From the NCBI RefSeq assembly GCF_023704175.1, contig NZ_CP084530.1:1386001-1450000 (forward strand): 64,000 nt of DNA, read 5' to 3'. A model generated the notes under the pieces. That model saw only the letters and a program-made list of their open reading frames with translations, had not been told where the DNA came from and ran no database searches. Positions 26,602 to 37,047 of the stretch are shown one piece after another (positions within the stretch are counted from its first letter, which is position 1; each line of letters begins with the position of its first letter). The DNA comes from Paenibacillus sp. YPG26. GTDB taxonomy: Bacteria > Bacillota > Bacilli > Paenibacillales > Paenibacillaceae. A program made the position numbers and the translations under genes.

Positions 26602-27825
26602 ATGCACAACATAGCTAACTTAAAGGGTAATGGGGCTGCCGATCTGCGAACAGCAGGGGGAGAAGCGCCCAAAGCCATTTATATACACATTCCATTTTGC
26701 ACGAATAAATGCTTTTATTGCGACTTCAACTCTTATGTCCTTAAGGATCAACCGGTCATGGAATATTTAAAAGCGCTGGATCATGAGATGGAGCTTACCG
26801 TACAGCAGACTCCACCCGGGGTAATCAATACTATATTTGTAGGGGGCGGTACTCCTACTGTTCTGACACCTCACGAAATGGAGTTCTTCCTGTCTTCAGT
26901 CCGGCGTCATTTTCCGAACTGGGCGGAAGATATTGAATTCACGATGGAGGCGAATCCCGGTACAACTGATTTGGAGAAGCTTGCGGTCATGAAGGATGGC
27001 GGAGTGAATCGGGTTAGCTTTGGCGTACAGGCATTCCAGAATGAACTTCTGGGACGTATCGGACGTATTCATAATACAGATGACGTATACCGCAGTCTGG
27101 AGAACGCCCATAAGGCAGGAATCAGCAATATGTCTATTGATTTGATGTTTGGGCTGCCCAATCAGACTGTTGAAATGCTGGATCAGAGCATAACCAAGGC
27201 TTTGGCGCTGGGGCTTCCGCATTATTCAATATACAGCCTCAAAGTGGAGGAGAACACGCTCTTCCATACGATGTACCAGAAGAATGAGCTGCCTCTGCCA
27301 GACGAGGAGGATGAGCTGCAGATGTATCTGCTGCTAATGTCCCGAATGAAGGAAGCGGGCTACAAGCAGTATGAGATTAGCAACTTCGCCAAGCCCGGTT
27401 ATGAAAGCAAGCATAATATGACTTACTGGCGTAATGAGGACTATTATGGACTTGGGGCCGGGGCTCACGGATACGTGGGAGGGCAGCGTCATATTAATAT
27501 CAAGGGCGTCAATCCTTATAATGAGGCTGCTTCAGCAGGACTGCCCCGTCTGGATCAATTCAAGGTCACGACAGAGGAAGCTATGGAAGACTTCGTTATG
27601 GTTGGACTGCGTGTGCTCGACGGAATACAGAGCCAGCTTTTCCTGGAACAGTTCGGTGTCTCTATAGAAGAAAAGTTTAAAGCACCTTTGGACAAAATGC
27701 TCCAGGCCGGCCTGCTTGAGCCGAAAACTGCAGCCGAGGGGTACAAGCTTAGCGAGAAGGGCATTCTGTTCGGAAATGAAGTGTTTGCTGAATTCATCGG
27801 CTTCCTGACCGCTAATAACGGCTAG
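26602..27825 (+). CDS. hemW: HemW radical SAM heme chaperone
   Basis: About 407 residues from ATG 26602, chosen because AAGGAGGG lies just upstream; an open frame reaches 26575. The radical SAM cluster motif is Cys33-x3-Cys37-x2-Cys40 (CTNKCFYC), followed by GGGTPT. The four-residue motif with the extra Cys of oxygen-independent coproporphyrinogen oxidase is not evident, and the position next to hrcA matches hemW. It inserts heme into respiratory proteins. Confidence 0.92.
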   Translation: MHNIANLKGNGAADLRTAGGEAPKAIYIHIPFCTNKCFYCDFNSYVLKDQPVMEYLKALDHEMELTVQQTPPGVINTIFVGGGTPTVLTPHEMEFFLSSVRRHFPNWAEDIEFTMEANPGTTDLEKLAVMKDGGVNRVSFGVQAFQNELLGRIGRIHNTDDVYRSLENAHKAGISNMSIDLMFGLPNQTVEMLDQSITKALALGLPHYSIYSLKVEENTLFHTMYQKNELPLPDEEDELQMYLLLMSRMKEAGYKQYEISNFAKPGYESKHNMTYWRNEDYYGLGAGAHGYVGGQRHINIKGVNPYNEAASAGLPRLDQFKVTTEEAMEDFVMVGLRVLDGIQSQLFLEQFGVSIEEKFKAPLDKMLQAGLLEPKTAAEGYKLSEKGILFGNEVFAEFIGFLTANNG

Positions 27826-27881
27826 GTTAACTTGTTCAATCCTGCTCGCTGTAACCTCCGCCTGGCCTTTGCATACCCTGT

Positions 27882-27948
27882 ATAAATATAGTTATTTATG
27901 TATTGAAACCTTATACGACTTAGTGTATATTTATTCATATTATATACA
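27882..27948 (+). promoter_or_regulatory. Two AT-rich palindromes at the GNAT promoter (possible operator)
   Basis: ATAAATA-TAGT-TATTTAT (27882-27899) lies just upstream of the -35, and TGTATAT-N11-ATATACA (27924-27948) covers the -10. Placement suggests a repressor site. If the gene is an acetylglutamate synthase, ArgR/AhrC is a natural candidate, but the match to an ARG box is loose. Confidence 0.35.
27903..27931 (+). promoter_or_regulatory. SigA promoter of the GNAT gene
   Basis: TTGAAA at 27903 and TATATT at 27926 with a 17-base spacer, 36 bases before the ATG. Confidence 0.65.
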
Positions 27949-27966
27949 ACTCAGGGAGGCAGTATA

Positions 27967-28428
27967 ATGGCTGTGGTATGCAGACAGGCGGTGTTATCGG
28001 ACGTAGAGCCGCTTTTTGAATTGATAGAGGAATATGCACGCCGGGGCATTATGCTGCCACGCTCGCGCAAGGTTCTTGAGCGGCAGATCCACGATTTTGT
28101 AGTTGCGGAGCTGGATGGAGTCTTCGTTGGATGCGGTTCGCTTTGTCTTCTGGGACAAGATCTGGTGGAGGTGCGTTCTCTTGGGATTTCCGAAGGGTAT
28201 AAAGGGATGGGAATCGGCTCCAAGATTATGGACGAGTTGATCAAGCAGGCAAGGGAGCGGAAGATTCCCAAGATTATGGCGCTGACTTATGAAGTGTCTT
28301 TCTTTAAGAAAAACGGTTTTACCGTTGTGGATAAAGAGATTTTTCCGGAGAAGGTATGGACGGATTGTGTAGTCTGCCCGAAGCAGCACGCATGTGATGA
28401 GATCGCTGTTCTGAGAATGCTGGGCTAA
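27967..28428 (+). CDS. GNAT N-acetyltransferase, short NAGS (ArgA)-like
   Basis: 153-residue GNAT protein with the acetyl-CoA loop GYKGMGIGSKIMD (about 78-90). The C-terminal part KVWTDCVVCPKQHACDE resembles the short N-acetylglutamate synthase-like enzymes that act in arginine synthesis in several Gram-positives; three Cys there may be structural. Substrate is inferred from resemblance only. ATG 27967 follows GGGAGG. Confidence 0.75.
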   Translation: MAVVCRQAVLSDVEPLFELIEEYARRGIMLPRSRKVLERQIHDFVVAELDGVFVGCGSLCLLGQDLVEVRSLGISEGYKGMGIGSKIMDELIKQARERKIPKIMALTYEVSFFKKNGFTVVDKEIFPEKVWTDCVVCPKQHACDEIAVLRMLG

Positions 28429-28465
28429 CCGGCAAGTTTAATATTACGAATCCTCACTAATTAGC

Positions 28466-28527
28466 AACAGACCACTAACCTTATTAACTATTTATTTAGC
28501 TAATAAGGTTAGTGGTCTGTTTTTTTA
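28466..28527 (+). terminator. Long perfect-stem terminator after the GNAT gene
   Basis: A 21-bp perfect stem (28466-28486 with 28501-28521) and a 14-base loop, followed by a T-run. It is unusually long for a simple terminator. The remaining sequence to 28665 shows no gene. Confidence 0.85.
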
Positions 28528-28665
28528 TACATAGTTCATACACCTGGGGTGAAAAAAGATCTATGTATATTGTGCTACTGTGAAAAAAGCGCTCCCTTTA
28601 TTGGTACTTTTATCCTATAATTAACTGAATGTAAAATTATATATTAGATAGAATGGGGAAAAGAG

Positions 28666-30228
28666 ATGAAGAAAGTAGTAGTGTTGGTTTTGTTCCTTTC
28701 CATGATTTTGCCTGCTACGGTATTTGGAGCTGAGAAGGGGATTTCCGTCTATATTGACGGAGTAAAGCTGCAATTCACAAGCAAACCAATTCAAGAGAAT
28801 GGAACAACACTCGTGCCTTTAAGAACAATTTTCGAAGGTCTGGGTGCAAATGTGAAGTGGGATTCCAAGACACAGACCGTAAAAGCTTCAAAGAATGGGG
28901 TAAACATCGAAATTAAATTGGGACAGAAGTTCGCCACCAGAGATGGCAAGAAGATCGCCTTAACCACAAAGCCCCGTACTATTGCAAGTGTGACTTATGT
29001 ACCTCTTCGATTTATCGGCGAGTCGTTTGGTAACGCGATCGAGGTGAAAGGCAAGGATATTTATATCATATCTCCAGCACCTCCTTCCTTTGAATACGTG
29101 GCGAAAGACAGTAACACACAGGCACCGTCACAGCCCGGTTCAAAGCTCACTGTACAAGAGATCGGCAAGCTGTCAAATCGTGTAGTATATATAGAGACGT
29201 ATGACGCTTCCAACAAGCCGCTTGCGACAGGCAGTGGTATTGTTGTGAGTAGTGATGGCAGAATATTGACGAACTATCATGTTATTGACCAGGCATCCAC
29301 GGTAAAAATTGAGTTTAATGATCAGCGTTCTTTTACAACCTCCACCTTGCTCGCAAAGGATGAAGATCTTGATTTGGCTTTGTTAAAAATTTCAGCTGCC
29401 AATTTGCCTTACGTGAATATAGGTGACTCTGCCAGTCTTCAACTTGGAGAAGAGGTTGTTGCCATCGGTTCTCCTTTGGGTTACAAGAACAGCTTGACTA
29501 GCGGGGTGGTTAGTCAAACCTCAAGACAAGTAGATGGGCAGAACTATATACAAATTTCCACACCCATAGATCACGGAAGCAGTGGAGGAGCTTTATTTAA
29601 TATGAAGGGTGAGCTTGTAGGTGTAACCTCAGCACTTATTCAAAGTTCAGCTAATATTAACCTGGCTATTCCCTCAAGTGACGTGAAGATTTTCCTCTCA
29701 AAGCCTCAGACAGAGCAGAGCCTCAGTACTCTGGTGCAGTCAAAGCCAGCTCCTAACATTACTGCTGTGAATAGTGCAGGTGCTCAGGTTCTGACCAGTT
29801 ATCTGAACGAGAATTACGGCGGCCTGACATACGGTGGCCTCGAAATGGATTTTGATTGGTACGTAGTACCTTCAAAGGACGGACAGCAGTATCTTATTGG
29901 CGGGTCTATGAAGGACGGGCAGCAGTGGGCAGATTGGGTTGACATGCAGGATGATGACGAGACTGCTATTCCAAGCTTGATAATATATTTATCTAACGAA
30001 TTACGCAGCAATTTAAAAATATCTGATACATTCTTTTCATTATTTCTAGATGTTTATGTGGATAAATACCCAGGGAGTTTCCCTGCTGAGTCTATCACTA
30101 AAGAGGGAAGCGGCTACCGCTTGAATTATAATTTTATATTTGGCTCGGTGGACTACACTACAGGTTATTTGGATTACATTATTGACCCGGCTAACAATAA
30201 AAATATTCAGTCAATGAAAATTAACTAG
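28666..30228 (+). CDS. Secreted trypsin-like serine protease with stalk domain
   Basis: 520 residues. A Sec signal peptide (about 1-22, cut after FGA) is followed by a copper amine oxidase N-terminal-like (stalk) domain (about 25-135, VPLRTIFEGLGANVKW and VPLRFIGES). A trypsin-like peptidase domain (about 165-355) has His205 (TNYHVID), Asp236 (DLDLALL) and Ser306 (GSSGGAL). A C-terminal domain of unknown type (about 375-520) follows. Likely exported and acting at the cell surface. No PDZ domain is evident, unlike HtrA. ATG 28666 follows GGGGAAAAGAG. Confidence 0.88.
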   Translation: MKKVVVLVLFLSMILPATVFGAEKGISVYIDGVKLQFTSKPIQENGTTLVPLRTIFEGLGANVKWDSKTQTVKASKNGVNIEIKLGQKFATRDGKKIALTTKPRTIASVTYVPLRFIGESFGNAIEVKGKDIYIISPAPPSFEYVAKDSNTQAPSQPGSKLTVQEIGKLSNRVVYIETYDASNKPLATGSGIVVSSDGRILTNYHVIDQASTVKIEFNDQRSFTTSTLLAKDEDLDLALLKISAANLPYVNIGDSASLQLGEEVVAIGSPLGYKNSLTSGVVSQTSRQVDGQNYIQISTPIDHGSSGGALFNMKGELVGVTSALIQSSANINLAIPSSDVKIFLSKPQTEQSLSTLVQSKPAPNITAVNSAGAQVLTSYLNENYGGLTYGGLEMDFDWYVVPSKDGQQYLIGGSMKDGQQWADWVDMQDDDETAIPSLIIYLSNELRSNLKISDTFFSLFLDVYVDKYPGSFPAESITKEGSGYRLNYNFIFGSVDYTTGYLDYIIDPANNKNIQSMKIN

Positions 30229-30286
30229 ATCGGTTATGTATCATAACATTTTCAATGCGCTATAAAAGGTAAAATAGTGGTTCAAA

Positions 30287-30331
30287 GATACCGAACTGAC
30301 TTGACAATGTCTGCGTCAGTTTGGTATTTTT
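30287..30331 (+). terminator. Terminator after the protease gene
   Basis: ATACCGAACTGAC pairs with GTCAGTTTGGTAT (one G-U) around a 14-base loop, followed by TTTT. Confidence 0.8.
30301..30330 (+). promoter_or_regulatory. Candidate SigA promoter of the hrcA operon
   Basis: TTGACA at 30301 and TATTTT at 30325 with an 18-base spacer. The -35 lies in the loop of the upstream terminator, and transcription would start just before CIRCE. Confidence 0.4.
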
Positions 30332-30341
30332 GTATTACCGA

Positions 30342-30368
30342 TTAGCACTCGTTATAAGTGAGTGCTAA
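30342..30368 (+). promoter_or_regulatory. CIRCE operator (HrcA binding site)
   Basis: Perfect TTAGCACTC-N9-GAGTGCTAA. HrcA binds it to repress the class I heat-shock operon that follows. Confidence 0.98.
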
Positions 30369-30423
30369 CGATACAAAGGTAGCTGATATATAATGTACGA
30401 TAAAGTCCGCTAGGAGGGATATC

Positions 30424-31452
30424 ATGTTAACGGAACGGCAAAGAATGATTCTGACTGCTATTGTAGATGACTATATCCGTTCGGCTGAGCCAGTCGGCTC
30501 TCGGAGCATTTCCAAGCGCGGCGATGTCGGTTACAGTCCGGCTACAATCCGAAATGAAATGTCCGATTTAGAGGAGCTTGGGTTCCTGGAACAGCCTCAC
30601 ACTTCTGCGGGGCGGATACCTTCACATAAAGGCTATAGATATTACGTGGATCACCTTGTACCACCGGAAGCTATTGCGTCTGAGGAATTAATGCAGCTTA
30701 AGACATTCTATGCGGAGAAGCTGAATGTGCTTGAGCAGGTCATTCAACATGCGGGCACAATTCTCTCACATATGACGAATTACACTTCCATCCTACTGGG
30801 ACCGGAGGTTTTTCATACTTCACTCCGCCACTTTCAACTGCTTCCTCTTAATGAGGATACGGCGGTTGCGATTGTGGTGACCAATACGGGACAGGTGGAG
30901 AATAAGACTGTATCGATTCCTGCCGGAGTATCTGTATCCGAGATGGAGAGGGTAGTTAATCTTCTGAACCGGAAGCTGGCAGGTGTGCCTATTTACAAGC
31001 TCAAATCAGCGCTTTATACCGAACTGGGTCAAGAACTGCAGCGTCATGTCTCCCACTTTGAAGAGGTGATGACGGTACTTGATCAGGCTCTGGATAGCGG
31101 TAATGAAGGCCAGCGGGTATTTCTCAGCGGCACAACAAATATGTTGACCCAGCCGGAATTCCGTGATGTGGACAAAGTGAAGAGCATTCTTGATCTGCTT
31201 GAGGAGACTCCTACTTTAATGAAGATGCTGGTTTCGGCTTCCTCAGGCTCGGGTATTCAGGTTCGTATAGGTACGGAGAATGACCATGCCGCCTTTGCGA
31301 ATTGCAGCCTGATTACAGCCACCTATGCCGTAGAGGGCGAAGCACTCGGTACAATAGGCATATTAGGTCCTACCCGGATGGAATATGCCAGAGTCATCGG
31401 CATTCTGAATATTTTGTCCAAAGATATGACGAAATTTTTGTCCAAACATTAA
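30424..31452 (+). CDS. hrcA: Heat-inducible transcription repressor HrcA
   Basis: 342 residues with the N-terminal winged helix (LTERQRMILTAIVDDYI, SPATIRNEMSDLEELGFL) and the HrcA effector domain. It represses its own operon through the CIRCE upstream. First gene of hrcA-grpE-dnaK-dnaJ. Confidence 0.98.
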   Translation: MLTERQRMILTAIVDDYIRSAEPVGSRSISKRGDVGYSPATIRNEMSDLEELGFLEQPHTSAGRIPSHKGYRYYVDHLVPPEAIASEELMQLKTFYAEKLNVLEQVIQHAGTILSHMTNYTSILLGPEVFHTSLRHFQLLPLNEDTAVAIVVTNTGQVENKTVSIPAGVSVSEMERVVNLLNRKLAGVPIYKLKSALYTELGQELQRHVSHFEEVMTVLDQALDSGNEGQRVFLSGTTNMLTQPEFRDVDKVKSILDLLEETPTLMKMLVSASSGSGIQVRIGTENDHAAFANCSLITATYAVEGEALGTIGILGPTRMEYARVIGILNILSKDMTKFLSKH

Positions 31453-31500
31453 ATTGAATGAATAACTGTAATTTCCGTATTTTAAGGAGGTGAAGACATC

Positions 31501-32118
31501 TTGAAGGAACAACAACCTATTCAAGAGGAACTCAATAATGAGATAAAGGAAGATAACATGAACACTTCTAATGATAATGTTAATGCGCCAAATGATGATC
31601 ATCTGCAGGCGGAAGGCGTTAATTCTGCAGAGGCTGGGGATGCGGTAGAGAATGCTGGGTCTTCCGATTCAGCAGAATTGGAACAGCTTCGAAATGAAGT
31701 ACAGGAGCATCAGCAGCGGTTCCTGCGTTCTCAAGCTGATTTCGACAACTTCCGCAGACGTACGCAAAAAGAGAAAGAGGAGCTTGCGAAGTATGCTTCC
31801 TCCAAGCTCATTACTGAGCTTCTGCCGGTAATTGATAACCTGGATCGTGCCCTTGCGGCCGCTCAGGAGAATGCGGAAGCAGAATCGTTCTCCAAGGGCG
31901 TAGATATGATCTTCCGTCAGCTTGAGGGCATTCTCGCAGCAGAAGGACTGTCGCCGATGAATGCGGTGGGCCAGCCTTTTAACCCGGAATACCATCAGGC
32001 GATTATGCAGGTAGATTCGGATGAATATGAAGAAGGCGTCGTTGTAGAGGAAGTGCAGAAGGGCTATCTGCTTAAGGATAAAGTCCTGCGCCCTGCAATG
32101 GTTAAAGTAAGCGGCTAA
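31501..32118 (+). CDS. grpE: GrpE nucleotide exchange factor
   Basis: 205 residues: an acidic Asn/Glu-rich N-terminal extension (about 1-55), a long coiled coil (about 55-125) and the C-terminal beta-wing (GQPFNPEYHQAIMQ, KGYLLKDKVLRPAMVKV). Releases ADP from DnaK. The start is TTG 31501, 8-9 bases after AAGGAGGTG. Confidence 0.97.
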   Translation: MKEQQPIQEELNNEIKEDNMNTSNDNVNAPNDDHLQAEGVNSAEAGDAVENAGSSDSAELEQLRNEVQEHQQRFLRSQADFDNFRRRTQKEKEELAKYASSKLITELLPVIDNLDRALAAAQENAEAESFSKGVDMIFRQLEGILAAEGLSPMNAVGQPFNPEYHQAIMQVDSDEYEEGVVVEEVQKGYLLKDKVLRPAMVKVSG

Positions 32119-32152
32119 ATTACACATAACGAACAGAATCTAGCATCCTTAA

Positions 32153-34012
<1,860 letters not shown>

Positions 34013-34052
34013 TTCACCTGATGTTGGTGTTATAGCTTAATTTAGGTAACAG

Positions 34053-34097
34053 GGAAGGTCAAAGCGCATAGGCATCCCGCGCTTTGGCTTTCCTTTT
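34053..34097 (+). terminator. Hairpin/partial terminator between dnaK and dnaJ
   Basis: GGAAGGTCAAAGCGC (34053) pairs with GCGCTTTGGCTTTCC (34079) with one or two mismatches, then TTTT. It probably ends or stabilises part of the dnaK transcript, giving less dnaJ than dnaK. Confidence 0.65.
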
Positions 34098-34150
34098 GCC
34101 TAACTAAGCGCTTTGCAGTGCTAGCCATAAAGATATGGGGGGTGGAACAA

Positions 34151-35275
34151 TTGGCTGAGAAACGCGATTACTATGAGGTCCTGGGCCTCGGTAAAAGTGC
34201 TTCTGACGAAGAGATCAAGAAGGCTTATCGTAAGCTTGCGCGTCAATATCATCCAGACGTTAATAAAGCTGCCGATGCAGAATCGAAGTTCAAAGAGGTT
34301 AAGGAAGCTTATGATGTCCTCAGTGATTCGCAGCAGCGGGCCCGGTACGACCAATATGGACATATTGATCCGAACCAAGGTATGGGCGGAGGCTTCTCCG
34401 GCGACTTCGGGAGCGGGGGTCTAGGTGATATCTTTGATATGTTCTTTGGTGGCGGCGGAGGAAGAAGAGATCCAAATGCTCCGCAGCGGGGAAATGACCT
34501 GCAGTACACGATGACAATTGAGTTTAAGGAAGCGGTGTTCGGCAAAGAGTCGGATATTACAATTCCACGCACCGAATCCTGTGATACCTGCTTCGGATCC
34601 GGGGCCAAACCTGGAACGAAACCGGAGACTTGTTCGGTCTGTCATGGTTCCGGACAACAGGAAGTGGTTCAGAATACGCCATTTGGCCGTATGGTGAACC
34701 GCCGCCCATGCAGCCACTGTGGTGGAGCAGGGAAGATCATCAAAGAAAAATGTTCAACCTGTCACGGCAACGGCCAAGTGAAGAAGCAGCGCAAGATTCA
34801 TGTGCGGATTCCTGCTGGTGTCGATGATGGCGCTCAGCTTCGCATGTCTGGAGAAGGTGAAGGGGGTCTGCGCGGGGGGCCAGCGGGCGATCTGTATATC
34901 GTAATCCGTGTGAAGCCGCATGACTTCTTCGAGCGTGAAGGAGACGATATTTACTGTGAAATTCCACTCACTTTCGCACAGGCAGCTCTAGGCGACGAGA
35001 TCGAAATTCCAACCCTTACAGAGAAAGTAAAGCTCAAGATTCCGGCAGGCACTCAGACAGGTACTTATTTCCGGTTAAAGGGAAAAGGAGTACCCCGGCT
35101 GCGCGGCATGGGACAGGGCGACCAGCATGTTAAGGTCGTTGTAGTCACTCCAAGCAAGCTTACTGATGACCAGAAGGAACTACTTCGTCAATTCGCAGCT
35201 CTCGAGGGCGAGCATACGCATGAGAATGAGCAATCGTTCTTTGATCGTGTAAAGCGGGCCTTTCGCGGAGATTAG
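34151..35275 (+). CDS. dnaJ: Chaperone DnaJ (Hsp40)
   Basis: About 374 residues from TTG 34151, which has GGGGGGTGG upstream; a longer frame to 34118 is unsupported. Order: J domain (1-70, with YHPDVN), Gly/Phe-rich linker, zinc domain with four CxxCxGxG repeats ([32 protein letters not shown]), and C-terminal substrate-binding domains. Type I Hsp40. Confidence 0.97.
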   Translation: MAEKRDYYEVLGLGKSASDEEIKKAYRKLARQYHPDVNKAADAESKFKEVKEAYDVLSDSQQRARYDQYGHIDPNQGMGGGFSGDFGSGGLGDIFDMFFGGGGGRRDPNAPQRGNDLQYTMTIEFKEAVFGKESDITIPRTESCDTCFGSGAKPGTKPETCSVCHGSGQQEVVQNTPFGRMVNRRPCSHCGGAGKIIKEKCSTCHGNGQVKKQRKIHVRIPAGVDDGAQLRMSGEGEGGLRGGPAGDLYIVIRVKPHDFFEREGDDIYCEIPLTFAQAALGDEIEIPTLTEKVKLKIPAGTQTGTYFRLKGKGVPRLRGMGQGDQHVKVVVVTPSKLTDDQKELLRQFAALEGEHTHENEQSFFDRVKRAFRGD

Positions 35276-35291
35276 AGGATAGACTAACTCA

Positions 35292-35339
35292 AAAAGAAGC
35301 TGTTCTACAGTTCGCAAGTCTGTAGAACAGCTTCTTTTG
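35292..35339 (+). terminator. Terminator of dnaJ
   Basis: A near 19-bp perfect stem (35292-35310 with 35320-35338) ending in TTTT. Confidence 0.9.
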
Positions 35340-35374
35340 TCTGCTTCGCGTGAGTCATTCAGATATACATACAA

Positions 35375-35402
35375 CAGCCCCCTGCAATCGCAGGGGGCTT
35401 GT
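35375..35402. terminator. Second hairpin, likely for the reverse-strand operon
   Basis: AGCCCCCTGC, loop AATC, GCAGGGGGCT, between dnaJ and the end of the YxcD-like gene. T-rich sequence is weak on both sides, so direction is uncertain. Confidence 0.55.
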
Positions 35403-35419
35403 CTTGTTCAATCATCGAT

Positions 35420-35698
35420 TTAGTTGGCGATTCTAGCGGTAATCTCCTCATCGAGATCGAGTGTTACATCTTCCCGGAATACCCGGAGACCATATTCGGT
35501 ATGCGTATACAGCAATATGGCTTCAATGATGTTGGCTTCGACAAGATATTGGCTTCTCCCATTTACCCACACCTCGGCGGTATAGCCGGTATCTTCATCC
35601 CAGGCTAGCTCAACCTGGACATCGGTAGGACGAACGTCTTTGCGCTGAGCCATATGAAGACAGATCGCGTTGATGATTTCATCCATACTGAGAACCAT
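35420..35698 (-). CDS. YxcD-like DUF2653 protein
   Basis: 92 residues matching DUF2653: IINAICLHMAQRKDVRPTDV, then AEVWVNGRSQYL and NIIEAI. Function unknown. It starts two bases after the stop of the upstream membrane-protein gene and so shares its transcript; GGAGGAAG lies 9-12 bases before ATG 35698. An internal ATG at 35686 is an alternative. Confidence 0.75.
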   Translation of the reverse strand: MVLSMDEIINAICLHMAQRKDVRPTDVQVELAWDEDTGYTAEVWVNGRSQYLVEANIIEAILLYTHTEYGLRVFREDVTLDLDEEITARIAN

Positions 35699-35700
35699 AC

Positions 35701-36117
35701 TTAGTATCTTCCTCCACGGTGATCGTTATATCTTGGCTTCCTGAACTTCCGGAACAAAGCAATCCCGATCATAACGACTACATAAATAGCAAGCAGGTTG
35801 ATCAATAGACCAAAGATACTGCCTAGAGCACCCATATTAGAGAACAATCCGCCGAAGAGCATTCCTGCAAGGCCACCAATCATCAGGCCCTTCATAAATC
35901 CTCCACCGCTGAAGAATCCGCGGTTAGCTGTTTGTCCAGAATTTGTATTCTTGTTCGTAGTGGATCCTGAATCTTGAGATTTCTTCGGTGTGTTGGTGTA
36001 GGAACGGGAACCGGATTTAAATCCTCCACCTGAACGCTTCGCATCCACTGCATGCGGAACTGTGAATGCAAAGAACAGAGTGAACGCCATAACCACAAGC
36101 ATTAATTTCTTCATCAT
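35701..36117 (-). CDS. Tim44-like small membrane protein
   Basis: 138 residues: signal peptide (about 1-26, cut after VDA), a Gly/Ser/Thr/Asn/Lys-rich segment (27-68), a Gly-rich hydrophobic patch (GGFMKGLMIGGLAGMLFGGLF, partly quoted), a TM helix (about 97-122) and a basic tail. Such proteins are common in bacilli and are often labelled Tim44-like; function is unknown. AGGAGG precedes an ATGATG start. An ECF-type promoter lies upstream. Confidence 0.75.
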   Translation of the reverse strand: MMKKLMLVVMAFTLFFAFTVPHAVDAKRSGGGFKSGSRSYTNTPKKSQDSGSTTNKNTNSGQTANRGFFSGGGFMKGLMIGGLAGMLFGGLFSNMGALGSIFGLLINLLAIYVVVMIGIALFRKFRKPRYNDHRGGRY

Positions 36118-36171
36118 TTGAGTCTTGAAGCCTCCTATAAAGATATAGTGTATTTTGTCTATAACATTTAA

Positions 36172-36197
36172 TACGGAGCGGGCAGGAATCGGTTTCG
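36172..36197 (-). promoter_or_regulatory. SigW-type ECF promoter of the Tim44-like/YxcD operon
   Basis: On the reverse strand CGAAAC (36197-36192), 16 bases, CGTA (36175-36172). The SigW consensus is TGAAAC-N16-CGTA; only the first base differs. It lies about 55 bases before the start codon. Confidence 0.65.
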
Positions 36198-36347
36198 TTT
36201 TCTATAGAAAAATAGTTTTCCCTGCAAAACACATTTTATTTGCCGAATAAATTGGCGTTGTGCGCCGCATCCTAATTCTCCAGAGAGTCTGTGAACTGGC
36301 ATCACAGGACAATGAAGGGAAGATAACTGGAAAGGTGGACGAAAGAC

Positions 36348-36716
36348 ATGACAGAGAAGAATATCCTGGCTTACTTCAAGAGTCCGGAAGAGGCCGAGGG
36401 AGCCAAGCGCAAGCTTCAGTCTCTCCGGGTTGTAGACATGTCCATAACCCGCTTCAGCCGCTACCCTGGAGAAGGTTATGATCCCGCAAATATGTTCTCG
36501 GGAGATTGGACCTCCCTAGCCTCCCTTACCCAGAATGCGGAGATCACGAATCGTTCAGCTGGAATTTTGGCTGCAGCAGACCCAGCGGCCAGCGGAATGA
36601 GCGATGGAGGGCAAGGGGGGCCGACCGGGAGAGACATCCTCCTGACCGTTGTGGTAGAGGAAGATTCTCATCACCAGGCCCTGCGAATTGTTGAAGAAGC
36701 CGGTGGCATGCTATAG
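36348..36716 (+). CDS. Conserved small protein of unknown function
   Basis: 122 residues. I do not recognise the family. The N-terminus (ILAYFKSPEEAEGAKRKL) and C-terminus (DILLTVVVEEDSHHQALRIVEEAGG) look like two halves of a ferredoxin-like alpha/beta fold, with a flexible Gly/Ala-rich middle (about 60-92). This resembles YflT/general-stress-type modules only in outline. ATG 36348 follows AAAGGTGG. The gap 36118-36347 holds the reverse promoter above. Confidence 0.65.
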   Translation: MTEKNILAYFKSPEEAEGAKRKLQSLRVVDMSITRFSRYPGEGYDPANMFSGDWTSLASLTQNAEITNRSAGILAAADPAASGMSDGGQGGPTGRDILLTVVVEEDSHHQALRIVEEAGGML

Positions 36717-36747
36717 TGACAGCCCTATATATAAAGGAGTGGACAAA

Positions 36748-36918
36748 GTGAACAAGAAGCCCGCATATATTAAGCGATTTACAGGCAAGATCCCTCAGAA
36801 TCTTAAAGGCAGCTATCTTGATGTGGAATTCTCTGAGGAGCGCGCCGATCAGGAGGACTGGGAAGCGCTGCAGCGGAGTGAACGGGCCGATGCCCGTCAG
36901 CATGGTAACCGTTTGGTA
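36748..36918 (+). CDS. Small hydrophilic protein of unknown function
   Basis: 57 residues, charged, no TM segment. Starts GTG 36748 with AAAGGAGTGG at the right distance; a longer open frame from 36688 overlaps the previous gene and is unlikely. The run YLDVEFSEERADQEDWEALQ is acidic. It lies 31 bases after the previous gene and before a strong terminator, so the two probably share a transcript. Confidence 0.6.
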
Positions 36919-36938
36919 TAGCATAAGCCTGGAACCCC

Positions 36939-36969
36939 AACCGCCGAATTTTATTCCGGCGGTTTTTTT
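36939..36969 (+). terminator. Terminator before prmA
   Basis: AACCGCCG pairs with CGGCGGTT, followed by seven T. Confidence 0.92.
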
Positions 36970-37047
36970 GCGGAAGAATTTTGTCTCGCTTCTAAATGTA
37001 TAGTACAATGAGAGTTATGCAATTAGGAAAGAGGAGGCATTTAACTC

